Origin: Aquilaria yunnanensis
Lineage: Eukaryota; Streptophyta; Magnoliopsida; Malvales; Thymelaeaceae
DNA length: 64,000 nt
Assembly: GCA_039654915.1 (NCBI GenBank)
Contig: CM077594.1
Span: forward strand, 70,674,393-70,738,392
Reading direction: 5' to 3'
The translations under genes and the position numbers were made by a program. The notes beneath the pieces were generated by a model. It was not told the origin of the DNA. It did no database searches and was given only the letters and a program-made list of their open reading frames with translations. This document shows, piece after piece, positions 21,421-31,934 of the stretch; within the stretch, counting starts at the first letter, position 1, and each line of letters begins with the position of its first letter.

Positions 21421-22202
21421 GAGTCATAGGGGCTACTATGAGAAAGAACTTAGGTACAAATCTTTTGTAATAGCCAGCTAGCACTAAGAAACTCCTAACT
21501 TCCTTAACATTCTAGGGTTGCTTCCAGTCCAAGATTGCTTTAACCTTTTAAGGATCTACCGCGAACCCTTGATCACAGATTACAGGACCCAAAAATCCAA
21601 TCTCTCAGGTCCAAAATTTGCATTTACTCAACTTCCCATAGAGCTTATGTTCTTGAAGCAAGCCAAGTACTAGCCTTAGGTGCTCCTTATGAATCTCCTC
21701 ATCCTTTGAGTACACCAAATTGTCATCAATGAAGAGTACCACAAAGAGGTCTAAGTCTGCTCTAAACACCCTTTGCATAAGATCCATAAATAATGCAGGT
21801 GCATTAATAAGCCTAAATGGCATCATCGTGTACTCAAAATGTCCATACCTAGTTGTAAAAGCAGTTTTAGGTATGCTTTCTTCCTTGACCCTTAACTAGA
21901 AATAACATGACCTTAAGTTGATTTTGGAAAACACTCTTTCTCCTTTCAATTAATCAAACAATTCCTCAATCCTTGGGAGAGGATACTTGTTCTTAATAGT
22001 TAGGGCATTAACCTTTTCATAATCAATACAGAGTCTTAAGTTCCATCCTTTCCTTCACAAACAAGAAAGGTGCTCCCCAATGAGACACACTAGGTCTAAC
22101 GAACCCTATTCCAAGTAACCCATCTAGTTACTTCTTCAGCACTACCATTTCAGGTATGGCTATTCTATACAGAGCTGTAGACATAGAAACTGCTCCTCGT
22201 AT
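21421..22202 (-). pseudogene. G2 reverse transcriptase, partial
   Basis: 21605-21826 encodes [33 protein letters not shown] (the catalytic F-I-D-D followed by Asn instead of the usual Ile) and [14 protein letters not shown]. The segments to 22060 hold the N-terminal RT with many stops, and 22060-22202 the pre-RT linker. The gene stops at 22202 where C1 inserted. Confidence 0.82.
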
Positions 22203-23617
22203 TGTAGGGTTTCAGGAGCCAAACAAGTGCAGCGGAATATGATCGAAACCTTCCAAGATCAAAGTGAAACGAGATAAATTGGGTGTTCAAAAATTTTCAT
22301 ACCTAATTTCGATTAAGATCTTTCACCCAACTATTGAGTCAAATTTCAAAATTTGAATAGTTGACATGTTCAAACTCTCTGTGGTGTCCACACGAGCCTC
22401 TCAGGATCACCACACCTCCACCACATCCCGGTAGATGCCTTTCTCTTGCACCCGCAGTGCTAGGTTGTATCCTCCAATGAATGGCAAGAGAAGAGTGCGA
22501 TTGGAACTTTTGGGAGGCTAGGGCAAGGGTTGTGAATTTCTCACTATATGATGCATTTATAGTGAGACATAACTTCCAAGCCTAATGGGTTTTAAAGCCT
22601 AATCCAATTACGTTTAATTTTGAGATTAATAATGGTTCAACTTTTAGGTGAATTATTAACACGAAATTATCATAAAACCATAACCCAAATGAATTAGCCC
22701 ATGCACTCAAATAATCCAAATAGGCTTTATGTGTGTGACCCAATATGCCCTTACCACGTTGGCAATGATCATAAATCACATTTATGATTATAAGCAATGG
22801 GCAGTGTCTAGCAACACATCATTGCTACCCAAGTGAGAAGATTGTCAGTGATTCGACTAAACCTTTATGATCATTATTCACATATGTCATTGTCCCTATG
22901 TTCAAGATATCAAGAATAAGCATGAGACATGGAATGTGTGACCATCGCAGAGCGCAATCTTTGGTTTCTTGTTTACATAGTAGACTAACTTAAACTGATG
23001 ACATTGATATCGTATATCAACTCATCTAAGCATGGCCATGCATTTTCTTAGTCTCACTCTTTCAAGGGGCCTGAAGATATCACTCCCGTTACATAGGAGG
23101 GAAAAATCCCATCTTGATCATACAAAACCCTCTGAATAATAATATGTGACATACCCAATGACCTTCTTCAAGTTCACTCAGTTACAAGTAACAAAGGGAA
23201 GTATCAAAGTATGTGATTCACATGTGGGGAACCTTGATGACCTTAGGTCAAAGGACTACATATACCATGATCACTATGAGAATCACTTATGACACTCATA
23301 TAATGATTCCTATAGCATTCTTATGAAGCGTCGGTCCAGTACATAAGTTCTCCAACTTGTACTCAATTGTAGACTACACAACTCATGTTAGTCTCCACAT
23401 ATGCTAGTTATTATGTATTATTGTAACCCGCTACACGATAATACTAGACCAGGGACATTTAAGATTATCATTATTCCATGGTTATAATTATGTTTATTAC
23501 GTTACATAGAAACAAAATAGCAAACATAACTACTGGAATAAAGCCTTAATAAAATACCATGAATCAATGTGCAAAATACAATAATCTCATGATTGGTTTT
23601 TGGGCACAACACTAATA
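22203..23617 (-). repeat. C1 3' LTR
   Basis: The plus strand runs from TGTAGGGTTTCAGG to GCACAACACTAATA. It is 1415 bp, matching the 1416-bp solo LTR at 53408-54823 and, inverted, 5185-6600. Minus-strand sense begins TATTAGTG where the solo copy has TGTTAGTG. A TATA-like TATAAATG on the minus strand near 22550-22560 corresponds to TATAAATA in the other copies. Confidence 0.93.
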
Positions 23618-23630
23618 ATCTCCCACTTGC
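23618..23630 (-). other. C1 polypurine tract
   Basis: Minus-strand GCAAGTGGGAGAT abuts the LTR, the familiar polypurine tract of plant Copia elements. Confidence 0.88.
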
Positions 23631-24405
23631 ACTAAAGCCAATCATCCATGTATCTAATACCGATGGACCTAGAATGACTATCATGGCTTTGCTGCGTAAG
23701 AAGCTTTGTCAGCGGATTAGCAATGTTGCTGTCTGTCAAAGTCCTGCATATCCTCACATCACCCCTCTCGATGATGTCCTTGATGAGATGATAGCGTCAG
23801 AGTATGTGTTTGGATCGCTAGTGAGATCGAGGTTCCTTAGCCAGTGCGATTGCTCCATTTTGTCACAATAGAGCTCTATCAGGTCGGGAATGCTTGGAGC
23901 CATTCCAAGTTCTGTGATGAACTTCTTGATCCAACCTGCCTCCTTTACAGCATCAGAGACGGCAATGTACTCAGATTTTTTTGTAGAGTCAGCTACTGTC
24001 TCTTGCTTTGAACTTTTCTAGCTCACAGGACCAACAACAATACAAAAACGTAACCAGATTCTGATATGAAATCATCCTTATCGGATTAGAAGCTAGCATT
24101 GGTGTAACCCCTTACAACGAGCTCATCTTCGCCCTCGAAGACCAAGAATGCATCCTTAGTCCTTCGTAGTACTTAAGGATGTTCTTAGCAGCTATCTAGT
24201 GACTCTTACCGAGGTTCGATTGGTAGCTGCTTGCCATGCACAAGGCATGCAAAACATCGGGGTGAGTACATATCATGGCGTACATGATTCATTCAATTCG
24301 CGAGGCATATAGAATCTTACTCATGTGGTCTATCTCCTCAGGTGTACTCTGGCACTAAGATCTAGAAAGAGTTATACCATGTGACATGGGCAAGAATCCT
24401 TTCTT
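23631..24405 (-). pseudogene. C1 RNase H region, degraded
   Basis: Between the RT frame and the polypurine tract the minus strand reads Copia RNase H remnants in several frames (for example a DADWAGD-type region is not intact, but a YVAVSDAVKE-like stretch near 23940-23970 and a KFITELG-like stretch near 23900-23930 follow the usual end of Copia Pol). The plus-strand frame 23593-23871 is a shadow. Confidence 0.7.
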
Positions 24406-25084
24406 GGAATCTTACATGGTAAACCTCTTTAGCACCATGTCAACATATGTACTTTGACCTAGGCCAAGCAATTTTCTAGATCTATCTTTATAACTCCTAA
24501 TACCTAACACATAGGCTGCTTCACCAAAGTCCTTCATAGAGAAACATTTCCCCAGCCAAGTCTTCAGAGACTGTAGCTCGGGAATGTCATTTCCAATGAG
24601 CAGTATGTCATCTACATACAACACCAAGAAGACAATAGCACTCCCACAAACCTTCTTGTAGACACAAGGTTCATCTTCATTTTTGATAAAACCAAACTTT
24701 TTGATTGCTTCATCAAAATGAATATTCCAACTCCAAGAAGCTTGCTTTAGTCCATAAATGGATCTTTGCAACTTGCAGACTTTATTGGCATTCTTAGGAG
24801 TGACAAAAGCCTCAGGCTATGTCATGTACACATCCTCAAGTAGTTTTCCATTTAAGAACACAGTTTTGACATCCATTTGCCATATCCCATAATCATAGTG
24901 TGTAGCAATAGCCAATAAAATTTGGATGGATTTAAGCATGGCAACTGGTGAAAAAGTTTCATCCTAGTCAATACCATGAATTTGCTTGAAACCTTTTGCA
25001 ACCAATCGCCCCTCAAAGGTAATCACATTACCATCCATGTTGATTTTGTTCTTGAAAACCCATTTGCACCTTATAGGTTTTACC
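24406..25084 (-). pseudogene. C1 reverse transcriptase
   Basis: 24412-24771 encodes RSIYGLKQASWSWN (Copia-specific), VFLVLYVDDILLIGND (catalytic Y-V-D-D) and TYVDMVLKRFTM. Upstream, 24772-25084 encodes the RT N-terminus with FNGKLLEDVYMT-type and KPIRCKWVFKNK-type motifs and a stop near 24815 (CAG to TAG in the MTQPEAF position). RT is cut at 25084 by the G3 LTR. I do not assign a Copia lineage. Confidence 0.9.
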
Positions 25085-27442
25085 TGTCATACCCCACATA
25101 GGCCCCGGCCCATGCACACTCTGTAACACTCACCCACTGTTGGTCAAAAGTTGCCAAACTAATAGGTTTTTAAATGTTGTTACCAGACTTTTCAATTCGA
25201 CCAACCTTTGTTATTGGGCTTTAAGTCTTATTTTCTTAAGTTAATGGGTCTGGGAGGTGGCCCAGGAGGCTTTTAAAAGAATTAAAATAGTTACTTGCAA
25301 TAGAAGCAAGGTCCACTACCACTAACTTGCAACACAAGCAAGGCTGTAGTTGATAACTTGTATAACAAGCAAGGCCATAAAAGATATCTTGCAATGCAAG
25401 CAAGGCATACACTCATGTAAATAAGTGTATAGGATGTGTGACTTTTTCAAGTGTACTACCATGCATGGCAACAAAGAAGGCCACATAAGTCATTAAGGTT
25501 TGAAAACCAACTTTTATATGCATATGATTATTCGGCCAAACTAGTACACAAGAGGTTTTCCAGCCAAACACATCCATCAGTCATATATATACATGCCATA
25601 GTTTGGCTTAGAAATAACCAACATATACATACCATCAACCATAAACAACCAAGCATAACTTGGTAAACAAAGCACTCCATGTACAACAAAACCAAAAGGC
25701 ACCCGAGACCACATATATGTACAACAAAAGAGTAGTCTAAAAGGGCACACCTAAAATAGCCACATGCCAATACTAACCCATAACCTAGCCCACGAAGTCA
25801 TGCTTACTAACCAAGGGGCCTACTTTCCAAAGAACACCTTGAGTGTGCCATAAAGGAGCATACACTACAAAACAAGGCCTATAGCCATGTTCATAGTCAT
25901 GAAGGTAAAAACCACTATCTGAGCAATGGTCCAAACATCCATAGTTGCACGCCTAGATAGTCAACAACTACTCAAGCCTGCAAAACATAGAAAATAAGTT
26001 TCGGCTGAAAGCTCACTGCACAAGACTTGTAAGTATATAACCATAACCATAAGCCAAGCAATCATTGGCACTTACCTTGAACTCCAAGGTACACAAGAAC
26101 ACAAGCAAAACCCACACAACCACAACTACTCAACCTGAATGTCTTTTCCTGAAACACAAATGTATGGGCAGTGAGTACAACTACTCAGTAGGGTTCACTA
26201 CCATAACAACTCTTTCATGAGTTTATTTAGTTAAGCCGAGCCTAATCTCAAGACTTAACCTCCTCAAGCTCATAATGTCCTGCAAAAGAAAACATAAAAA
26301 CACCAAGACACAAGCAATATACATACAAGCAATGATAGCCGAGGCATATATAAATGTGAACATAACTACCAATTGTTAGCAAGCACAACAAAACATTCAA
26401 GCATGCAAAACACACACACACTCCACAATGTATATTCGGCCGAAGCCACTAGCATTTGCCCAAGTGCATTTTTTTTGCACAATACTCTTCAAAAATTCAA
26501 TCCACATTCCAGTAGAGCTTCGAAACTCCTAGCAAGTTGGCCTCACTCACTAGAGTTCCTAGCACATGCCATTACTTGATTTGCCAATCAATTCTCATGA
26601 AACTGAATCTCCTCAATATGCCCATCAAGTAACTAAGATCATATGGCTTAATCTTAACCATCACTTAATCACTTTAACTACTTGATCATGGAATTCTACC
26701 AAGCATTCAAGTAGAAGTGAAACCTTATCTTTACAAAACAAAGCTTGAGTTCTTGGTTGTCCTTCTGTGTCTAAGGCCGAGATCAAACTTCCAAATGAAG
26801 GTCGCCTAACACAACAAGGCCTTCATTTAGTCATCATAATCACTTGATCATGGAAAATTACCAAGAAATCCAAGTGAACTATGAATCTTTACCTCAAGAA
26901 TAAGCTTGAATGCCTCAGTTTGCCTTGAGCCTTCAAGGACCGAGCTTGGCCTTCAATGGTTGCTTCACCAGGTGCCAAAAACAAGAGCTCTAGGCTTGAT
27001 TCCTCCACCAAGTTGAAGATGGCAGCAACACCACGAGCTTCTCCAAGAAGTCAAAATACTCGGCTAAACCAAGGCTAAGGCCGAAATGATGGCTTAATTT
27101 GTGAGTGGAAGCATGCATTACCGTGATGTGCCAAATGTCACTTAAAATGGGCAAATGTTCACTCTCAGCTTCACCAACTTTGCATGGCGCTATTAAGTCC
27201 TCAAGATCTTAGAGTCCCAATTAAATCACTCGGTTAGAAGTTCATAATGGCCACTTAACTTTGTTTCTCACCCTTGGCAACATAGTCATTATTTCATGTG
27301 CACATTGAACGCGAGACCACTCAGTTTTGCACTCCCATCACTTTGTACATTTTCATTCAAGTCCTTCAAGTTTTCATGCCATTTTCTTTGTATTTCTTTT
27401 ATTTTCTTGGCCTAAGCCAAGCACTAAGGGATGAGCCTTACA
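25085..27442 (-). repeat. G3 3' LTR
   Basis: The plus strand starts TGTCATACCCCACATAGG and ends TGAGCCTTACA; minus-strand sense is TGTAAGG...TATGACA, 2358 bp. It is related to solo LTR S1 (34210-37322), with which it shares the start TAGTGCTTGGCTTAGG-type block and the GGCCxGGGCC end. Short frames at 25451-25770 and 26373-26579 are not supported as genes. Tandem-like short repeats occur near 25320-25410 (AAGCAAGG after TTGCAA, several times). Confidence 0.9.
25290..25412. repeat. Short degenerate tandem repeats in G3 LTR
   Basis: The block repeats a unit of about 35-45 bp with the core ACTTGCAA-(t)-GCAAGCAAGG: at 25294, 25326, 25358 and 25391 the motif CTTG...CAAGCAAGG returns with variation. 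It is within the region of the LTR near its 3' terminus in sense. S1 has related but less regular copies near 37060-37110 (GCTTGTTGTTGCTTG). Confidence 0.6.
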
Positions 27443-27456
27443 ATCCCTCTCTCCTT
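27443..27456 (-). other. G3 polypurine tract
   Basis: Minus-strand AAGGAGAGAGGGAT lies directly before the LTR start TGTAAGGC. Confidence 0.88.
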
Positions 27457-27480
27457 AAAGAATTTGGTCCTCCAAATTCT

Positions 27481-28725
27481 TCACCAGTCTAGCATATAAT
27501 TGAGGGTACTTAGTGTAATTTCCTGTTCAACTTCCCAGGTTGCCTCCTCAGTGGTATGATTGCTCCACTGAACCTTAATCATAGAGATCCATCTGCTTCT
27601 CAATTTCCTAGTATCTCTAACTAGGAACTGGATTGGCACTTCCTCATATGATAGATTTGGTGCTACAGTCACACTAGCAGGAATCTCTATTTGCTTAAAA
27701 CTTGGAACATATTTATTAAGTAAACTCACATGAAATACATCATGTATGTTCCCAAGTTCTGGTGGCCAGTCTAACTGATATACCACATTTCCAACCCTGG
27801 TCAATATTTGAAATGGCCCTATATATCTGGGTGCTAGCTTTCCTTTCTTTCCAAATCTGATTACTCCCTTCATGAGAGAAACCTTGACCCACACCCAATC
27901 TCCTTCCTGGAATTCCAGGTCTCTTCTCATGTTTAGGTTGGCATAGGCTTGCTGCCTATCATTTGTAGCCTTGATCCTAGCTTGGATCAGTTTTATTTTC
28001 TCTGTAGTTTCCTTAACAATATCTGGTCCCAATTCCAACTTGTCGTCTGGCTAATGCCAGCAATGAGGGGTAATACACTTCCTGCCATATAAGGCTTCAT
28101 ATGGAGCTATTCCTATCACTGAATGATAGCCATTGTTAAACGAAAACTCTATTAGTGGAAGATGTACATCCCACTAACCCTGGAAGTCTATTACACAACA
28201 TCTCAGCATGTCTTCCAGAGTCTGTATTGTTCTTTCTGTTTGTCCATCCGTCTGTGGATGGTAAGGAGAACTAAACTTGAGCTTAGTGGCCAATGCCTGA
28301 TGTAGGGACTTCCAAAACCTAGAAACAAACCTAGGATCCATATCTGACACTATGTCATCAGGCACTCCATGCAATCTCACAATCTCTCTTATATAGAGTT
28401 ATGCTAGTTTGTCCAAAGAATCAGTGACATTCATGGGAAGGAAGTGAGATGCCTTGGTCAGTCTATCTACAATGACCCATATGGCATTATGCTTCCTTCT
28501 AGTTAGTGGCATTCCCACCACAAAATCCATTGATATGGATCCCCATTTTCTCTCAGGTATGGGCAAGCTTTGCAGCTTCCCTCCCGGTTTCTGGTGCTCA
28601 ACCTTTACTTGTTGGCACACTTCACAACTTGCCACATGGGTACTAATATCCTTCTTCATGTATGGCCACCAAAAATATACTCTAAGAGTGTGATACATCT
28701 TTGTGGCCCCTGAATTCATGCTCAA
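27481..28725 (-). pseudogene. G3 integrase with chromodomain-like tail
   Basis: 28399-28725 holds the zinc finger (CEVCQQVKVEHQ) and SMDFVVGMPL (first Asp). 28174-28380 holds [13 protein letters not shown] (second Asp) and [13 protein letters not shown] (Glu). 27481-28038 holds KLAPRYIGPFQILTRVG, HDVFHVSLLNKYVPS and a tail with VQWSNHTTEEATWE, the conserved end of a chromodomain-like module. All three DDE residues are present, but stops near 28051, 28175 and 28398 split the frame. This is the best preserved integrase among the minus-strand elements. Confidence 0.9.
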
Positions 28726-29759
28726 CTTACTAGAGTGAGCCTCTTCCAGAATTTAAATCCTCAGGTTATCTTTTTCAATCACATATAACCTATTCTAGAA
28801 ATATAGCATCCCTTATTTAGTGGAAAAACCTTGGTACAGTTCTCCCTTTTTCTACCCAGATATTAGTCCCATATTCTCATCACCAGCCTGAGCTTCTCTA
28901 ATAAGCTCATTCCATTCTGGTGTAATGGTGAGTACATTCAGTTGCTCACTTTGCTTAGCTAGCCATTGACTTCCCAAGCAAGTAAAGCTCAGGTTCTCGG
29001 CCTAATGCTCAGTTTCACCACCCTTGTGCACTCCAGTATAGTTCCTACTCAGGGCATCAACCACCACATTGGCTTTCGCAGCTGTGTATTCAATTACACA
29101 GTCAAAGTCTTTCAAATACTCCAACCACCTTCTTTGTCTCATATTCAAGTCCTTTTGAGTGAATAAGTACTTGAGACTTTTGTGGTCTATAAAAAATTGG
29201 AATTTATTACCAAGCAAATAGTGTCTCCACTGCTTAAGGGGAAAGACCATTACTGCCAATTCTAGGTCACGCACTGGATACTTCTTCTCATGTGGTCTCA
29301 GTTGTCTAGATCCAAAAGCAATGGCTTGCTTTTCTTGCATTAAAACACATCCTAGTCCTACATGAGAGGCATCAGTACACACCTCATATTCCTTTTCTGG
29401 TAGGACCAACACAGGAGCTATTGTCAGTCTCCTTTTAAGCTCTTGGAAGCTCACCTCACATTTAGTTTCCCAAAAAAAATTCTGGTTCTTTCTGGTCAGT
29501 TGGGTCATAGGTGCTGCTATAATAGAAAATTTGTGTACTAATCTTCTGTAGTAGCCAGCTAACCCCAGGAAACTCTTGACTTCCCTCAGATTCTGGGGTT
29601 GTTTCGAATCTAGGATTGACCTTACCTTTTCAGGATCTACAACCAACCCTTGATTATTTATTATATGACCCAAGAACCCAATTTCTTGAGTCCAAAATTT
29701 GCACTTAGCATTCCATAAAGCTTATGTTCTAGGAGCAAGCCAAGCACTATCTTCAGGTG
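28726..29759 (-). pseudogene. G3 RNase H and partial reverse transcriptase
   Basis: 29002-29673 encodes the RT connection ([15 protein letters not shown]) and RNase H with [44 protein letters not shown] and VVDALSRNYTG. 28726-28990 is the linker to integrase in broken frames. Upstream of 29673 the RT thumb (LLLEHKLYG) can be read to 29754, then the 5-bp AGGTG duplication and T1. The RT active site itself is outside the window. Confidence 0.88.
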
Positions 29760-30576
29760 TGATGGCCAAAGGGCTATTACCCTTCGGAAAGCCAAGCTCT
29801 GGCAGAGCGTCACCTTCGGTAAGGGTGAGTATCGCCCTTGAGAAATACGAGCGCCAACCTCAGTAAGACAGGGTCTGACCTCCTGACTCCTGGACCTCGG
29901 TGATCCATCATCACCTTCAGGGAGTGATAGTATTAACTTCGGGAACACGGTGTTCCAACACCCTTGGTAAGATGGTCTAACCAACTACGGGAGAGGCAGA
30001 CACACCATCCTCGAAAGAAAAGAACATCCTACGAAAGGAGTCCTCCGTGCCAAGGGGAATCGCGCATAACTGGAGCAACCTCGGCAAGAAGCTCTCCCAT
30101 CTTGAAGGGGTCTCAAGGATATGACAAAAATGGTTAAAGAGCCTCTGACACGCCGCCATTGTACACATCCTGACACACAGACCTCCCGCGGCCCTAACTC
30201 CTAACCAAGATGGCCTATGGCCGCCTAGAGGTCCCCGTTTCTGAAGGTACGGACTGCATCCAACCGAACACGTGTCATGATCTGAACGGGCTGTGTCGAG
30301 CAGGCTTTTCTTGACACTTCCCTATAAATACTTGGGAAACAACCTTGGTAAGAATAGGACACTACTCGCTACCCATTACTCTCCATCTAGCTAAATACTG
30401 ACTTGCGTGTCGGAGGTTCCTTGCATAGAAAAACACTCTGGGGATCTCCTAACCCTCGTTCTTTGAATCTTTCAGGCAACCACCCCCTCCGAAAGCCCTT
30501 TTTACAGATATCCTCTCCGCAAAAAGTCCCTATTGCAGGCCACCAAGTCGTACAACGAGGATGCCGACGGGCATCA
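29760..30576 (+). repeat. T1 5' LTR
   Basis: The 817-bp LTR starts TGATGGCCAAAGG and ends GACGGGCATCA. A TATA box (TATAAATA) lies at 30323-30330 and a CACGTG G-box at 30269-30274. The 3' LTR has CATGTG at the G-box position. The minus-strand frames at 29977-30176 are not genes. Confidence 0.94.
30323..30330 (+). promoter_or_regulatory. T1 5' LTR TATA box
   Basis: TATAAATA follows CCC and precedes CTTGGGAA. The same box is at about 61336-61343 in the 3' LTR and, in related sequence, in both T2 LTRs. Transcription would start about 30 bp downstream. Confidence 0.75.
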
Positions 30577-30595
30577 ATTGGCGCCGTCTGTGGGA
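30577..30595 (+). other. T1 primer binding site region
   Basis: TTGGCGCCGTCTGTGGGAA follows the LTR almost directly. The same block follows the T2 5' LTR at 40124. This sequence is characteristic of Tat-type plant Gypsy elements; I do not assign the tRNA. Confidence 0.75.
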
Positions 30596-30745
30596 AACCA
30601 CTCTCAGGTGGCCATCGTTAAGACTCGGCGTTCTAAGGACAAGGGACTCTTGAAGTCCCCGTTCGTGTCAAAAGCTCAACTGGCGACCGAGTGACCCACC
30701 GCAGGGACTTCCTTGCCTGAGGATGAACGTCCTCTAACCGTCACG

Positions 30746-31934
30746 ATGAGCTTTCTGCGTGATCTTCAACGCTCCATTGTGGCTGAAATGACGCAGCAAC
30801 TAGACTAGAGGTGGTCGCAACAGCCTTCGGTGCAAAGGGCACCCTCGCCAATGCCCCGTTGAGAGAGAAGCCCGAGATCAACTCATCAGAGTTCGGGAAG
30901 CGGAGACATCCGCGATGAATCCTCGATGGAGAATGTGCCTTCCAGAGTCTGACGTATTGGAGAAACGGCGTCAAAAGGGGCTAGGACTTCCCACCAATGA
31001 AGCTTTTCATCAGAGGAAAGATCACAATCTCCCCGTTGCCAAAGTTACTCCCCAAAAAGGCAGCATCATTCTCCGTTGCTGGAGGCCTCCAGGCAGCAAG
31101 AAGAGCCCAGGACCACCATCCTTATGGAAAAAATCCTAGAGAGTCTGGAAAAAGTAGAGAGGCAGACTACCCGAAAGCCAGTATGGTCTAGGTTATCTGA
31201 GACCTTCATAGGAGAAGAGTCACCCTTCGTCCGGATGGTAGTAGAAGAGCCAATGCCAAGCAACTTTCGAGTCCCCCGCTTGGGAACCTACAGTGGGCAC
31301 AGTGAACCTCAGGCCCAGCTAACCAAGTACAGACGCAGCATGGTGCTACACGGTGCCGGTGATGCCACCCTTTGCAAATGCCTTGAGGTCACCCTCTACG
31401 GTCCGGCGACTGCGTGGTATAACTCACTGACCCCTGGGACAATAATGAGTTTCCAAGAGCTGTCTGCAGCATTCACACAACAGTTCATCGGTAGCAGGCC
31501 GACAGCAAAGATGCCCGTCCAGATGTTCAACATAGCATAGAGAAATGGGGAAACCATTCGTGACTATGTTGAAAGATTTAACCTAGAGGCCTTGAGCATG
31601 CCAGACTTCCGTCTTGAAATACGCATCCTCACCATGATACGGGGACTTCGGCGGGACTCACAACTCTTTTACGAGTTCTCGAAAGACACTCCGGACACCC
31701 TTGGTGAGTTCTACCATAGAACCGAATAGCACATGACAACCAAAGAGCTGAGAATGGGAGGATCAAAGCCTAACCATCATCATCCCGAAGGCGAAAGCCA
31801 TCAACCTTGGTACCTAGCCGAGGGCAGGGGAAAAACTTAGAAGCAGAAGGGGAAAACACCCATGTCATTTACTCCCCTAAACACCTCCCGAACAAACATA
31901 CTGATAGCCATGGAAAGGCAAGGAAACCCAATCC
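30746..31934 (+). pseudogene. T1 gag, 5' part
   Basis: The likely start is the ATG at 30746 (MSFLRDLQRS); T2 has the equivalent MSFMREFQRS at 40293. 31076-31540 carries the capsid: FRVPRLGTYSGHSEPQAQL, GPATAWYNSL and FTQQFIGSRPTAKMPVQM. A TAG follows at 31541 where T2 has a Gln codon. Reading continues with RNGETIRDYVERFN to the A3 insertion. More stops lie at 30808, 30858 and 31729. The region 30596-30745 holds only the leader with the VAIVKTRRSKDKG-type start of Gag seen in T2. Confidence 0.88.

Larger units (their letters stand above)
7047..22202 (-). mobile_element. G2: Ty3/Gypsy element, 3' half, split by A2
   Basis: Read on the minus strand, G2 pol enters at 22202 with RT and runs through RNase H to integrase at 20352. 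It resumes at 10086 after the A2 insertion and ends with integrase, polypurine tract and 3' LTR. The coding sequence is continuous across A2 if one copy of the duplicated GTTTG is dropped: the same GTTTG occurs at 10082-10086 and 20347-20351. The RT 5' part, protease, gag and 5' LTR are not in the window because C1 entered at 22203. G2 is closely related to G3 in protein but has a different LTR. Confidence 0.85.
22203..25084 (-). mobile_element. C1: Copia element, 3' part
   Basis: This minus-strand element has its 3' LTR at 22203-23617, a polypurine tract, RNase H and RT (read right to left: RT, RNase H, LTR). Having integrase upstream of RT is the Copia order, but that part lies beyond the G3 insertion at 25085 and outside the window. 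The likely left target duplication is CGTAT (22198-22202); its partner is not in the window. Confidence 0.9.
25085..29759 (-). mobile_element. G3: Ty3/Gypsy element, 3' part
   Basis: The minus-strand element has its 3' LTR at 25085-27442 inserted into Copia RT, then polypurine tract, integrase with chromodomain-like tail, RNase H and RT. RT breaks at 29759 where T1 inserted and continues for 30 bp at 61595-61624 before LTR A5. The rest lies outside the window. The likely left target duplication is TTACC (25080-25084), unconfirmed. Confidence 0.92.

Noticed and set aside
25451..26579. Short frames in the G3 LTR (25451-25666, 25528-25770, 26373-26579)
   Set aside because: They lie in a non-coding LTR, have no recognisable motif and are not preserved in the related LTR S1.
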